This document shows, piece after piece, positions 51,878 through 60,337 of a stretch of 64,000 bases of DNA (position 1 is its first letter; each line of letters opens with the position of its first letter). The DNA is from Rhodospirillales bacterium. GTDB taxonomy: Bacteria > Pseudomonadota > Alphaproteobacteria > Rhodospirillales > UBA2165. Both the position numbers and the translations under genes were made by a program. The DNA is taken from contig JAJDXO010000007.1 in NCBI GenBank assembly GCA_022823235.1, forward strand, positions 1 to 64,000. Reading direction: 5' to 3'. A model generated the notes under the pieces. It was not told the origin of the DNA. It saw only the letters and a program-made list of their open reading frames with translations, and did no database searches.

Positions 51878-52699
51878 ATGGTCGAGAACTACAGGATCGC
51901 CGATTGGAAGCCAAAAAAGCTTCTCAAGGGCAAAACCATCATCGTCACCGGCTGTTCGTCCGGGATCGGCTGGGAAACGGCGAAGACGGTGAAGAAGCTG
52001 GGCGGCGACGTCCTGGGCGTCGATCGCAATATGACCACCGAGAACGTCGACGAATTCTACAAGGCCGACCTCTCCGACAAGCTCACCATCCAGGCCCTGG
52101 TCCAAGCGCTGCCCGACGGCGTCGACGGTCTTGCCAACATTGCCGGCGTTCCACCGACCCTGCCCGCGGAAACGGTGCTCAAGGTCAATCTGGTGGGGCT
52201 CAAGTATTTCACCGAGTTGATGGTGCCCAAGCTTGCGGACGGGGCTTCCATCGTGAACCTCGCGTCTCTGGCGGGTTTCGGCTGGGCGGATCACGTGAAC
52301 CAGATCAAGGCCAGCTACGACCTGGATTTTGACGGTGTGGCCGATTTCGTTCGCCGCTACGGCATCGATCAGGAACAGGGCAGATCGTACTTCTTTACCA
52401 AGGAGGCGCTCGTCGTATGGACCATGAAAATGCGTTGGGAATGGCGGGATAGAGCCATCCGCATGAATTCGGTCAGTCCCGGGCCCGTCGATACGCCGAT
52501 CATGAAGGACTTCGTCGCAACACTGGGCGAGCGCGCCGAGGAAGATATGAGAGTCATGGACAGGCCCGGGCTGCCGACCGATGTCGCGCCTATCGTCTGT
52601 TTTTTGCTTTCGGACATGAGCGCGTGGATGCGCGGTTTGGACATTCCGGTCGATGGGGGCATGTCGTCTCACCTCCACTGCCACATTCACGATCTTTAG
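51878..52699 (+). CDS. Short-chain dehydrogenase, coniferyl-alcohol-dehydrogenase-like
   Basis: 273 residues of the SDR superfamily. The nucleotide motif TGCSSGIG is at residues 24-31, NIAG at 87-90, Ser130 in NLASLAG and the catalytic YFFTK pair Tyr171/Lys175. The SPGPVDTPI motif and the region around ASYDLDFDG are typical of the coniferyl-alcohol dehydrogenase group. AGGAAGGAG precedes the ATG. It should oxidise an aromatic alcohol with NAD(P). Together with the ALDH it forms a two-step oxidation unit after the importer. Confidence 0.88.
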   Translation: MVENYRIADWKPKKLLKGKTIIVTGCSSGIGWETAKTVKKLGGDVLGVDRNMTTENVDEFYKADLSDKLTIQALVQALPDGVDGLANIAGVPPTLPAETVLKVNLVGLKYFTELMVPKLADGASIVNLASLAGFGWADHVNQIKASYDLDFDGVADFVRRYGIDQEQGRSYFFTKEALVVWTMKMRWEWRDRAIRMNSVSPGPVDTPIMKDFVATLGERAEEDMRVMDRPGLPTDVAPIVCFLLSDMSAWMRGLDIPVDGGMSSHLHCHIHDL

Positions 52700-52766
52700 G
52701 TCCCGGCGGGCAGGGGCCGGGGAGCGGCGGATACAATCTCAGGGAAGCTAATTGTGAGGAAGAATT

Positions 52767-54413
52767 ATGGCTAACGTACTTGTCTGGACATTGATCGTTC
52801 TGATCGCGCTGGTGATTCTCGTTGCCATCTTCGCGAAATTTTTTCAAAGGGCCACGCAAGAGGTCAGTCTGGTGAAAACCGGATTTGGCGGCCGCAAAGT
52901 CATCATGGACAAGGGAACGATCGCGATCCCGTGGTTCCATGAGGTGTCCAAGGTGAACATGCAGACCCTTCGGCTGGAAGTGCAGCGCGGCGGCGAGTCC
53001 GCGCTGATCACCAAGGATCGGATGAGGGTGGACATCGGCGCCGAATTCTACGTTTCGGTCGTGCCGAGTACGGACGGCATTTCACGGGCGGCGCAAACCC
53101 TCGGCAACCGCACATTCAATCCCGACCAGTTGCGTGAGCTGATCGAGGGCAAACTGGTGGATTCACTCCGCTCCGTGGCCGCCCGCTTCACGATGGACGA
53201 ACTGCATGAGAACCGCAGCGCTTTCGTCTCCGAGGTTCGCGAGAGTCTCGCCGACTCGATGGCGAGCAACGGCCTCGAACTGGATTCCGTCTCATTGACC
53301 GGTTTGGACCAGACGCCCTTCTCGGCGCTGGACGACAACAACGCCTTCAACGCCGTCGGCATGCGCAAGCTCGCCGAAGTCATCGCGAAGTCGAAGAAGG
53401 AGCGCGCCGAAATCGATGCCGATGCCGAGGTGTCCGTGCGCCGCGCCGCCATGGAGGCGACCAAGCGGAAGCTGCAAATCGACCTCGAGGAGCAGGAGGC
53501 CGAGATCGCCCAGGTCGAGCAGATCGAGAGCATGCGGGCGAAACAGATCGCCGAGCTGGCGAAGCGCAAGGCGGATAGCGAACGCGATGCGGCCCAGGCC
53601 CGCATAGAGATGGAGAAGCAGATCCAGGCCGCCGATATCGCTCGCGAGCGCGCCATACGGGAAGCCGAAATCAGCAACGAACGGGAGATCGCGCTGGCGA
53701 GTCAGGAGAGGGAAATCTCTCTCGCCGAAAAGTCGCGGGAACAGATCAAGGCCAAGGCGGCGGCGGATATGGCCAAGGCCGACGCGGTCAAGGCCGCCGA
53801 GGCGATTTCCACCGCCAAGGAACTTGCCGAGGCCGAGCGGCGCAAGGACGTGGCGCTGGTCGCTGCCGAGCAGGATGGCATGGTGGCCGGCAACCGGGTA
53901 CGCATGTCGGCCACGGCCGAGCGGGATGCGGCATCCGACCGGGCGGCGGCCAGATTGGAGGAAGCCCGCGCCGACGCGGAGGCCGCGGCATTGCGGACCG
54001 CGGCCAAGAAGGAGCAGGTCCTGGCCGAGGCGGAGGGGCAGGAAGCCCTGGCCCAGGCGGCCAACGCCCTGAACGGCGACGCCATGTCGTTGAAGGTGGA
54101 CATGGCGCGGCTGGAGGCATTGCCGAAAGTCGTCGCCGAGATGGTCAAGCCCGCGGAGCGGATCGATTCCATCAAGATCCACCACGTCACCGGCCTAAAC
54201 CCGAAAGGCGGGACCGGCGAGGGAGCCGCCGCAACCGGCGAAAAGCCGGTCGTCAATCAGGCCGTGGAATCCATTCTCGATATGGCGGTGCAGCTCCCGG
54301 CCCTGAAGAAAATCGGCGAGGAGCTCGGTATCAGCCTCGACAGCGGACTTGCCGGCTTGTCCGACGAGTTGTCGGAAAAGCGCGGCAAGGATAAATCCGG
54401 CTCGTCCAAATAG
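52767..54413 (+). CDS. Flotillin-like membrane scaffold protein
   Basis: 548 residues. An N-terminal membrane anchor (about 3-24) is followed by an SPFH/band 7 domain (about 30-210, with GFGGRKVIMDKG and RVDIGAEFYVSV). A long Ala/Glu/Lys/Arg-rich coiled coil (about 225-460) contains repeated AEAE-type heptads, and the C-terminal part is short. This matches the flotillin family (YqiK/FloT type), which forms large membrane assemblies. GAGGAAGAA precedes the ATG. A terminator follows 35 bases after the stop. Confidence 0.93.
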   Translation: MANVLVWTLIVLIALVILVAIFAKFFQRATQEVSLVKTGFGGRKVIMDKGTIAIPWFHEVSKVNMQTLRLEVQRGGESALITKDRMRVDIGAEFYVSVVPSTDGISRAAQTLGNRTFNPDQLRELIEGKLVDSLRSVAARFTMDELHENRSAFVSEVRESLADSMASNGLELDSVSLTGLDQTPFSALDDNNAFNAVGMRKLAEVIAKSKKERAEIDADAEVSVRRAAMEATKRKLQIDLEEQEAEIAQVEQIESMRAKQIAELAKRKADSERDAAQARIEMEKQIQAADIARERAIREAEISNEREIALASQEREISLAEKSREQIKAKAAADMAKADAVKAAEAISTAKELAEAERRKDVALVAAEQDGMVAGNRVRMSATAERDAASDRAAARLEEARADAEAAALRTAAKKEQVLAEAEGQEALAQAANALNGDAMSLKVDMARLEALPKVVAEMVKPAERIDSIKIHHVTGLNPKGGTGEGAAATGEKPVVNQAVESILDMAVQLPALKKIGEELGISLDSGLAGLSDELSEKRGKDKSGSSK

Positions 54414-54447
54414 GGATTTCACGTACCAAGGAAAAGGCCGGCCGCGT

Positions 54448-54484
54448 AAAGCGTTCCCTGTTTCATCGAAACAGGGAACGCTTT
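54448..54484. terminator. Bidirectional terminator between convergent genes
   Basis: Perfect 17-bp stem AAAGCGTTCCCTGTTTC (54448-54464) with GAAACAGGGAACGCTTT (54468-54484) and a three-base loop. The arms carry A- and T-runs at the base, so it can serve both the flotillin gene (plus) and the TctC gene (minus). Confidence 0.92.
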
Positions 54485-54526
54485 ATTTCACTCATATCGG
54501 CGCAAATCCGCCGTATACGCGGCTTT

Positions 54527-55642
54527 CTATTTCTTCTTCTTCGGCTCGGCCTTGGCCTTGGCGTCCGAGGTGCCGAGCACCTGCTTCAGGTACGCCAGCG
54601 CGGCCGGCGAAATTTTCTTGTAATTCTTGATGATGAAGCCGGTGTCGTCGCCGACCAGCGTGGTGCCGCGCATGCCCCAGGCCTTGACGAAGCCGTCGAT
54701 CACGCGGGGGTCGTTCCAGGTGGCGGCGTAGCCCTTGCGGAGGTCGGCAACCACTTCGGCCGACAGGCCGGGAGGGCCGACGACCCAGTTGGACCAGCCG
54801 TTGTAGGTCGCATACCACCGGTAGGCCTCCCACTTGTCGCCCGACGGATCGGAGCCTTTGACCTTCTTGTAGTAGGCGGCAAGGGTCGGAACCCCGCTCT
54901 TGTCGAGATCGGGCGCGGGAATGAACTTGCCGTCGGCGCCGATTGCCGGATGGTAATAGAGGGCGTGGGCCGTTCCCTTCTTCAAGAGATCGTTCTTGTA
55001 GAAGGCGTAGTAGCCCGGCGCGCCGGTGGTCGCCGCGACGATTTCCTTGCGCATCAGCGCCGCCTTCAGCTTGGGCTGATTGCGATAGCCGGTGATGTGG
55101 GTGGTCGCTTTACCCAGCAAGCCGAAACCCATCACCGTGTAGACGTCGAGCGCACCGCCGGGAATCCGTCCGCCGGCGTTGAACTTCGGTTGCGCCATCA
55201 GATCGTCCCGCGACTTGATCCCGTTGCCGAGCGCCGAACTGGCGATGGTGACGAAGGGAACGCCGCCGGTGGTGCCGACGACCGAGAACTTCGCGGGATC
55301 GTACTTGATGCCCCGAAGGCCGGTAACGATGCCGGAGTAGTTGAGGGGCCCCCACAAAAGCGTGGTGCCGTCCTTGTTGCCGCGCTCATAGACGAAGTTG
55401 ATGCCCCGCTGACCGCCGCCGCCAACGATATTCTTGACGATGACCTTCGGATTGCCGGGGATGTACTCGCCGAAGAATTGGGCGAACCGCCGCGCATTCC
55501 GGGTCAGGCCGCCGCCGGCGCCGGCGGGTACGATCATCTCGATGGTCTTGCCCTTCAGGGCCTGGGCGTCGGCGGGCGCCGTCGAGCCCGCCACGGCAAC
55601 CGTGCCGACGGCCGCCACGGCGGCCAGTGCTGTTCTGAACAT
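54527..55642 (-). CDS. TctC/Bug-type tripartite transporter substrate-binding protein
   Basis: 371 residues. The signal peptide (MFRTALAAVAAVGTVAVAG...DAQ, about 1-26) is followed by KGKTIEMIVPAGAGGGLTRN, the carboxylate-binding loop start of the TctC/Bug family. Family landmarks include NIVGGGGQRGINFVYER and GVPFVTIASSALGNGI. It ends in a Lys-rich tail (KAEPKKKK). No tctA/tctB membrane genes are nearby, so it may work with a distant transporter or as an orphan sensor-type binding protein. AGGGAGATC precedes the ATG. Confidence 0.88.
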   Translation of the reverse strand: MFRTALAAVAAVGTVAVAGSTAPADAQALKGKTIEMIVPAGAGGGLTRNARRFAQFFGEYIPGNPKVIVKNIVGGGGQRGINFVYERGNKDGTTLLWGPLNYSGIVTGLRGIKYDPAKFSVVGTTGGVPFVTIASSALGNGIKSRDDLMAQPKFNAGGRIPGGALDVYTVMGFGLLGKATTHITGYRNQPKLKAALMRKEIVAATTGAPGYYAFYKNDLLKKGTAHALYYHPAIGADGKFIPAPDLDKSGVPTLAAYYKKVKGSDPSGDKWEAYRWYATYNGWSNWVVGPPGLSAEVVADLRKGYAATWNDPRVIDGFVKAWGMRGTTLVGDDTGFIIKNYKKISPAALAYLKQVLGTSDAKAKAEPKKKK

Positions 55643-55727
55643 TTCGATCTCCCTTGGGTGCTGATTCAGAGTGCTTGATTACCCCCGCAGTATGCAGGGA
55701 TTCCGGTATCCGGGCAACGGAGTGCGC

Positions 55728-56606
55728 TCAGTCTGTCCGGTTTGCTTCGAGCCGGGACATATAAACGCCGGCGCCAATAATCAGGGCGGCGCCCATGGCG
55801 GTCCACGGGCCCGGGATTTCCGCGAACAGGACAAACCCGAAGAGCGCGCCCCAGACAAGGCGGACGTAGATCAGCGGGGCCAGTATGGTGACGTCTCCCA
55901 TTTTGAGGGCGCGTGTCAGGGTGGCGTTCCCCGCCGTTCCCAGGCCGCCCATCGCCGCCAGGGCCGCCAGTTCGACCGGGGACGGCCAGGTCCAGACGAA
56001 GCTCGCCGCGATGAAGGTCAGCGGGGTGGAGAACAGGAGCGTCCCGGTAATCACACCGGGTATGGGAAGCGTCCGCACCAGCACTTTCCCATTGAGCGAC
56101 AGGGCCGCATATCCCACGGTCGAGAGAACGACCAGCGCCGCGCCCAGGGCCCGAAGGTCGGTGGTCTCGCCATCCAGAAATACGGCAAGCAGACCGGCGT
56201 CCGGGCGGACGACCATAAGGGCGCCGGCCATCCCGGCGATGACGGCGAGCCAGCGCTTGAATTGCGAGGGTTCGCCCAGGAATACCACCGCGCCGATCGC
56301 CAGAATGAAGCCCTGGGTCATGCTGAGCGTGACGGCGGCCGCAAGGGTGGCAAAAACGATGCCGAAATAGAACAACGTCTGCGCGCTTGCCTGAACGATG
56401 CCGCGGATGAGGAATATGGGCGCCCGCCGCATATTCAGGCTGCCTGATCCGTTCCTGAAAAAGAACGGCAACACCGCGGCCAACCCGAACAGGTTTCGGA
56501 AGAACACCATCTCCAGCGGATGAATGGAATCGGCCAGCCATTTGATGATGGCCGCCATCCCGGCGTAGCAGGCGCCGGAAATGACCATCAGGATGACCGC
56601 CTGCAT
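55728..56606 (-). CDS. DMT-superfamily (EamA) transporter
   Basis: 292 residues from MQAVILMVISG (56606), with ten predicted membrane helices in two EamA halves (about 1-140 and 145-290). Signatures are MVFFRNLFGLAAVLPFFFRN in the first half and LAPLIYVRLVWGALFGFVLF in the second. The start 26 codons further upstream is unlikely because it overlaps the Mrp gene and lacks a hydrophobic start. It probably exports a metabolite. It is 11 bases downstream of the Mrp gene stop on the same strand. Confidence 0.9.
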   Translation of the reverse strand: MQAVILMVISGACYAGMAAIIKWLADSIHPLEMVFFRNLFGLAAVLPFFFRNGSGSLNMRRAPIFLIRGIVQASAQTLFYFGIVFATLAAAVTLSMTQGFILAIGAVVFLGEPSQFKRWLAVIAGMAGALMVVRPDAGLLAVFLDGETTDLRALGAALVVLSTVGYAALSLNGKVLVRTLPIPGVITGTLLFSTPLTFIAASFVWTWPSPVELAALAAMGGLGTAGNATLTRALKMGDVTILAPLIYVRLVWGALFGFVLFAEIPGPWTAMGAALIIGAGVYMSRLEANRTD

Positions 56607-56617
56607 GGGCTCGGGCG

Positions 56618-57745
56618 CTATTGCATGACGATGCGCGGCGCGCTCGCCTCTTGGCTGGATTTGATGGCCGCGATTGCCGCCCAAACCTGGGCCGCGATGT
56701 CGCGATAGGCCCGGCTGTGAGGCGACTCCGGCGATGAGACGACAATCGGATCACCGCCGTCCGACGTCTCGCGAATAGCCATATCGAGGGGAATTTCCCC
56801 CAGGAACGCCGCGCCCAGCTTCCCGGCTTCGGCCCGCGCGCCCCCGTGACTGAAAATATCCGAACGCTCCCCGCAATGGGGGCAGACGAAATAGCTCATG
56901 TTCTCGATGATGCCGAGCACGGGCACGTTGACTTTCTCGAACATCCCAAGACCCTTCCGGGCGTCGAGCAGCGCGATGTCCTGGGGCGTCGAGACGACGA
57001 CGGCGCCGGTGAGCGGCACCCGCTGCGCCATCGAAAGATGAATATCGCCGGTGCCGGGCGGCAGATCGACGACCAGGGCATCCAACTCGCCCCAGGCCAC
57101 ATCGCGCAGCAGTTGCTCGAGCGCGCCGGTCGCCATCGGTCCCCGCCAGATGATCGGGGTTTCCTCATCGACCAGGAATCCCATCGACATGCACTTGACG
57201 CCGTGATTTTCCATCGGCGCGACCATTTGCCCGCCGTCGTCGCTCGCCGTTATGTCGGGCTTGCCCGAAATGCCCAGCATGCGGGGGATGGAGGGCCCGT
57301 AAACGTCGGCATCCAGGATACCGACCTTGCGGCCGCCGGCGGCCATGGCGAGGGCCAAATTCACCGCGGTGGTCGATTTTCCCACGCCGCCTTTTCCCGA
57401 GGCCACGGCGATGATCGCGTTGATACCCGGCAGTTCGAGACCGCCTTGCCCCTGTTGCGCCTGTTGCGCCGGTTGCCCGGACTGCGGCGGCGCGGCGCGT
57501 TCCGCGGTCAGAACCGCGGTCACCGTCAGGACCCCCGGCAGGGCATGAACGGCTTTTTCGGCCGCCGCCCGCATGGGCTCCAACGCCTTGCCCCGCGCCG
57601 GATCGACCTCGATCCCGAAGGCCACATGACCATCCTTGATCTGGATTCCGGCGATCATGCCGAGGGCGACGACGCTTTGGCCGCGGTCGGGATCTTCGAC
57701 GTTTTCGAGCGCCGACAGGATGGTCTCGCGGGTAATTTCAGCCAT
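56618..57745 (-). CDS. Mrp/NBP35-family ATP-binding protein (iron-sulfur carrier)
   Basis: 375 residues. An N-terminal DUF59 (FeS assembly, about 1-80) is followed by a P-loop ATPase with GKGGVGKS at 117-124 and DADVYGPSIPRMLGI. The CxxC motif YFVCPHCGE (about 274-282) binds the transferred cluster. An Ala/Gln-rich linker (about 85-100) joins the parts. It assembles or carries 4Fe-4S clusters to apoproteins. AGGGAGGTTCC precedes the start. Confidence 0.94.
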   Translation of the reverse strand: MAEITRETILSALENVEDPDRGQSVVALGMIAGIQIKDGHVAFGIEVDPARGKALEPMRAAAEKAVHALPGVLTVTAVLTAERAAPPQSGQPAQQAQQGQGGLELPGINAIIAVASGKGGVGKSTTAVNLALAMAAGGRKVGILDADVYGPSIPRMLGISGKPDITASDDGGQMVAPMENHGVKCMSMGFLVDEETPIIWRGPMATGALEQLLRDVAWGELDALVVDLPPGTGDIHLSMAQRVPLTGAVVVSTPQDIALLDARKGLGMFEKVNVPVLGIIENMSYFVCPHCGERSDIFSHGGARAEAGKLGAAFLGEIPLDMAIRETSDGGDPIVVSSPESPHSRAYRDIAAQVWAAIAAIKSSQEASAPRIVMQ

Positions 57746-57916
57746 GGAACCTCCCGGTCTCCAACAAATTCGCGGTCAAGGGCGCCGGTGCCGGGGAAGT
57801 CAGCCCTGGATTCCGTTGCGCACCCCGACTAGCTGTCATATAAGGCACACAAAGCCGAGACGCAAAGCGGATCAACATGCGCCTGTTCGGCGCGATCTAG
57901 GAGAGGGCGAAATCCC

Positions 57917-59059
57917 ATGAATTCGAATACGCAGCGCGGCGGCCCCTGGGGCGGCGGCGGAGGTGGCGGTGGCGGCCCCTGGGGCGGCGGTGGCGGCGGC
58001 GGTCCGAGAGCGCCTCAACCGCCGGACATCGAGGAAATGCTGCGCCGCGGCCAGGACCGGTTCAAGAAGTTCTTGCCGGGCGGCATCGGCGGCGTACGCC
58101 GGCTCGTCATGTTGGTGCTGGCGGCAATCGTCGTTTGGCTGCTGACCGGCATCTATACCGTCGATACGGATGAAGAGGGCGTCGTCCTTCTGTTCGGCGA
58201 GTGGGTCGACCGCAAGCCGTCGGGACTTCACTGGTGGTTCCCGGCGCCCATCGGTCAGGTGATCACGCCCAAGGTGACCCGTCAGAACCGTACCGACATC
58301 GGATTCCGCGGCACGGGCGAGTCCGGCATCGGCGGCTCGACCCGCGACGTGCCGGAAGAAAGCCTGATGATCACATCGGATCAGAACATCACCGACGCCG
58401 ACTTTACGGTGTTCTGGCGGATCAAGGATTCCGGTCAGTTTCTGTTCAATATCCGTGATCCGGAGGGCACGGTGAAGGCCGTGGCCGAAAGCGCGATGCG
58501 CGAGGCTGTCGGGCAGACCTCGCTGCAGGATACCCTGACCGGCCAGCGTCAGCAGATCGCCAACCGCGCGTCCGATTTGATGCAGTCGGTGCTCGATTCC
58601 TATAATTCCGGCATTTCCGTCGAGCGCGTCCAGTTCCTGCGGGTCGACCCGCCGAATCAGGTGATCGACGCCTTCAACGAAGTGCAGCGGGCGCGGCAGG
58701 ACAAGGAGCGGCTTCAGAACGAGGCCCTGGCTTACAAGAACCGCATCGTCCCCACGGCCCGCGGCGAGGCCTCCAAGATGATCGAGGAAGCCAACGCCTA
58801 CAAGGAACGGCTTATCAAAGAGGCCGAAGGCGAGGCGCAACGGTTCCTGTCGGTCTACGAGGCCTACAAGGAAAATCGCCAGGTGACCCGCCAGGGTCTG
58901 TTCCTGGAACGGATGCAGGAAATCATGCAGGACACGGACAAGGTCATCCTGGACAGCCCAAGCGGCGGAACCGGTGTCGTCCCGTTCCTGCCATTGCCTG
59001 AAATTCAGCGGCGGATGCGAGCCGCCGACGATGATGATGATCAGCCGGGGAGCAACTAG
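57917..59059 (+). CDS. hflK: HflK, FtsH protease modulator (SPFH family)
   Basis: 380 residues. A Gly-rich start (WGGGGGGGGGPWGGGGGGG, about 11-29) precedes one membrane anchor (about 58-78), then the SPFH domain (about 80-260, with GVVLLFGEWVDRKPSGLHWW) and a helical coiled coil (about 265-340). HflK and HflC form a membrane cage around FtsH. The start at 57917 has GAGAGGGCG. It is four bases from hflC, in one operon. Confidence 0.95.
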   Translation: MNSNTQRGGPWGGGGGGGGGPWGGGGGGGPRAPQPPDIEEMLRRGQDRFKKFLPGGIGGVRRLVMLVLAAIVVWLLTGIYTVDTDEEGVVLLFGEWVDRKPSGLHWWFPAPIGQVITPKVTRQNRTDIGFRGTGESGIGGSTRDVPEESLMITSDQNITDADFTVFWRIKDSGQFLFNIRDPEGTVKAVAESAMREAVGQTSLQDTLTGQRQQIANRASDLMQSVLDSYNSGISVERVQFLRVDPPNQVIDAFNEVQRARQDKERLQNEALAYKNRIVPTARGEASKMIEEANAYKERLIKEAEGEAQRFLSVYEAYKENRQVTRQGLFLERMQEIMQDTDKVILDSPSGGTGVVPFLPLPEIQRRMRAADDDDDQPGSN

Positions 59060-59062
59060 CCA

Positions 59063-59947
59063 ATGAGGAACCTTACACTTGCCATTGTCGGCATTCTCGT
59101 CGTGGCGCTCGGTGTCCTGGCCTTCAGCGCCCTGTTTACGGTCAATCAGGCGCAGCAGGCGATCGTACTCCAGTTCGGCGAGCCCCGCCGGGTGATCAAG
59201 GACCCGGGTCTCAACTGGAAACTGCCGTTCATTCAGAACGTGGTTTTCTTCGACAAACGGGTATTGGAATTGGATCCGCCGCCGGAGCAGGTGCTGCTGT
59301 CGGATCAGAAACGGATCAACGTCAACGCCTTCGCCCGGTATCGAATTCTGGATCCGCTCATCTTCTTCCAGGCCGTCCGGGATGAGTTCCGTCTCCGCGA
59401 CCGGTTGGGCAAGACCTTGAACTCCGGTGTCCGTGACGTGCTTGCGCTGCATCCGCTGACCGACCTTTTGTCGGAAAAGCGGGGCGCGATCATGAACGAC
59501 ATCGACGAGCGCATGAAGGCGGCGGCCGGCGATTTCGGAATCGAGATCGTCGACGTCCGGATCGGCCGGACCGACCTGCCCGAGGAGATTTCCAACAACG
59601 TTTATGACCGGATGCGGTCCGAACGGCTCCAGGAGGCGAACAAGGATCGTGCCGAAGGCCAGGAAATCAACCTGCGAATTCGCGCCGAGGCCGACCGCGA
59701 GCGGACGGTCATTTTGGCCGATGCCCAGCGGCAGTCCCAGATTCTTCGCGGTGAAGGGGAAGGGACCGCGCGTGCGACCAAGAACCGCGCCTTCGGCCAG
59801 GATGCCGATTTCTACGAGTTCTATCGGAGCCTGGAAGCCTATGGAACCTCGTTCGGGGAAGGGACGTCGCTGGTGTTGAGCCCTGATTCCGACTTCTTCC
59901 GGTTCTTCGGCAATATCGACGGGTCGGCGAAACGGTCGTCGAACTAA
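59063..59947 (+). CDS. hflC: HflC, FtsH protease modulator (SPFH family)
   Basis: 294 residues. A membrane anchor (about 4-26) is followed by the SPFH domain (VNQAQQAIVLQFGEPRRVIK at about 29-48) and a charged helical end with AEADRERTVILADAQRQSQI. It partners HflK in the periplasm-facing cage. The SD GGGGAGC lies inside the end of hflK. Confidence 0.96.
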   Translation: MRNLTLAIVGILVVALGVLAFSALFTVNQAQQAIVLQFGEPRRVIKDPGLNWKLPFIQNVVFFDKRVLELDPPPEQVLLSDQKRINVNAFARYRILDPLIFFQAVRDEFRLRDRLGKTLNSGVRDVLALHPLTDLLSEKRGAIMNDIDERMKAAAGDFGIEIVDVRIGRTDLPEEISNNVYDRMRSERLQEANKDRAEGQEINLRIRAEADRERTVILADAQRQSQILRGEGEGTARATKNRAFGQDADFYEFYRSLEAYGTSFGEGTSLVLSPDSDFFRFFGNIDGSAKRSSN

Positions 59948-59965
59948 GGCCCTGGCGGAGAGCGA

Positions 59966-60151
59966 TTGACCGAGCTTTTCACGGCTCTTGCGCTGGCATT
60001 GGTGATCGAAGGCGCGCTCTATGCCTTGTTTCCCGAGGCCATGCAGCGTTTTATCCGTCAGGTGATGGAAGCGCCGCCCGGTTTGTTGAGGATTGCCGGC
60101 GCCATCGCCGTCGTGGCGGGACTTGGCGTGATCTGGCTCCTCAGGCAGTGA
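59966..60151 (+). CDS. DUF2065 small membrane protein
   Basis: 61 residues, TTG start at 59966 behind GGCGGAGAG. Two membrane helices (about 4-24 and 40-60) and the family motif EGALYALFPEAM. DUF2065 proteins (YjeT in E. coli) are almost always beside hflKC, which makes it a likely accessory of that complex. Its job is unknown. Confidence 0.88.
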   Translation: MTELFTALALALVIEGALYALFPEAMQRFIRQVMEAPPGLLRIAGAIAVVAGLGVIWLLRQ

Positions 60152-60337
60152 GGTTCACGCTAATTTGACGTCATGGGAGCGCCGGAAATGCGTGACTTAT
60201 GCCGTTAATCCGCCACATTTGGGTGGGACGATCCGTTGTCGGTCAGGGCCGGGTCAATCCTGGATTTGCGAAAGATTGACGGCGACCCCGAGCGGGCTAT
60301 TTTGTGGGTATTCTGTTCTGGAGGCGGTAGGAATTTG

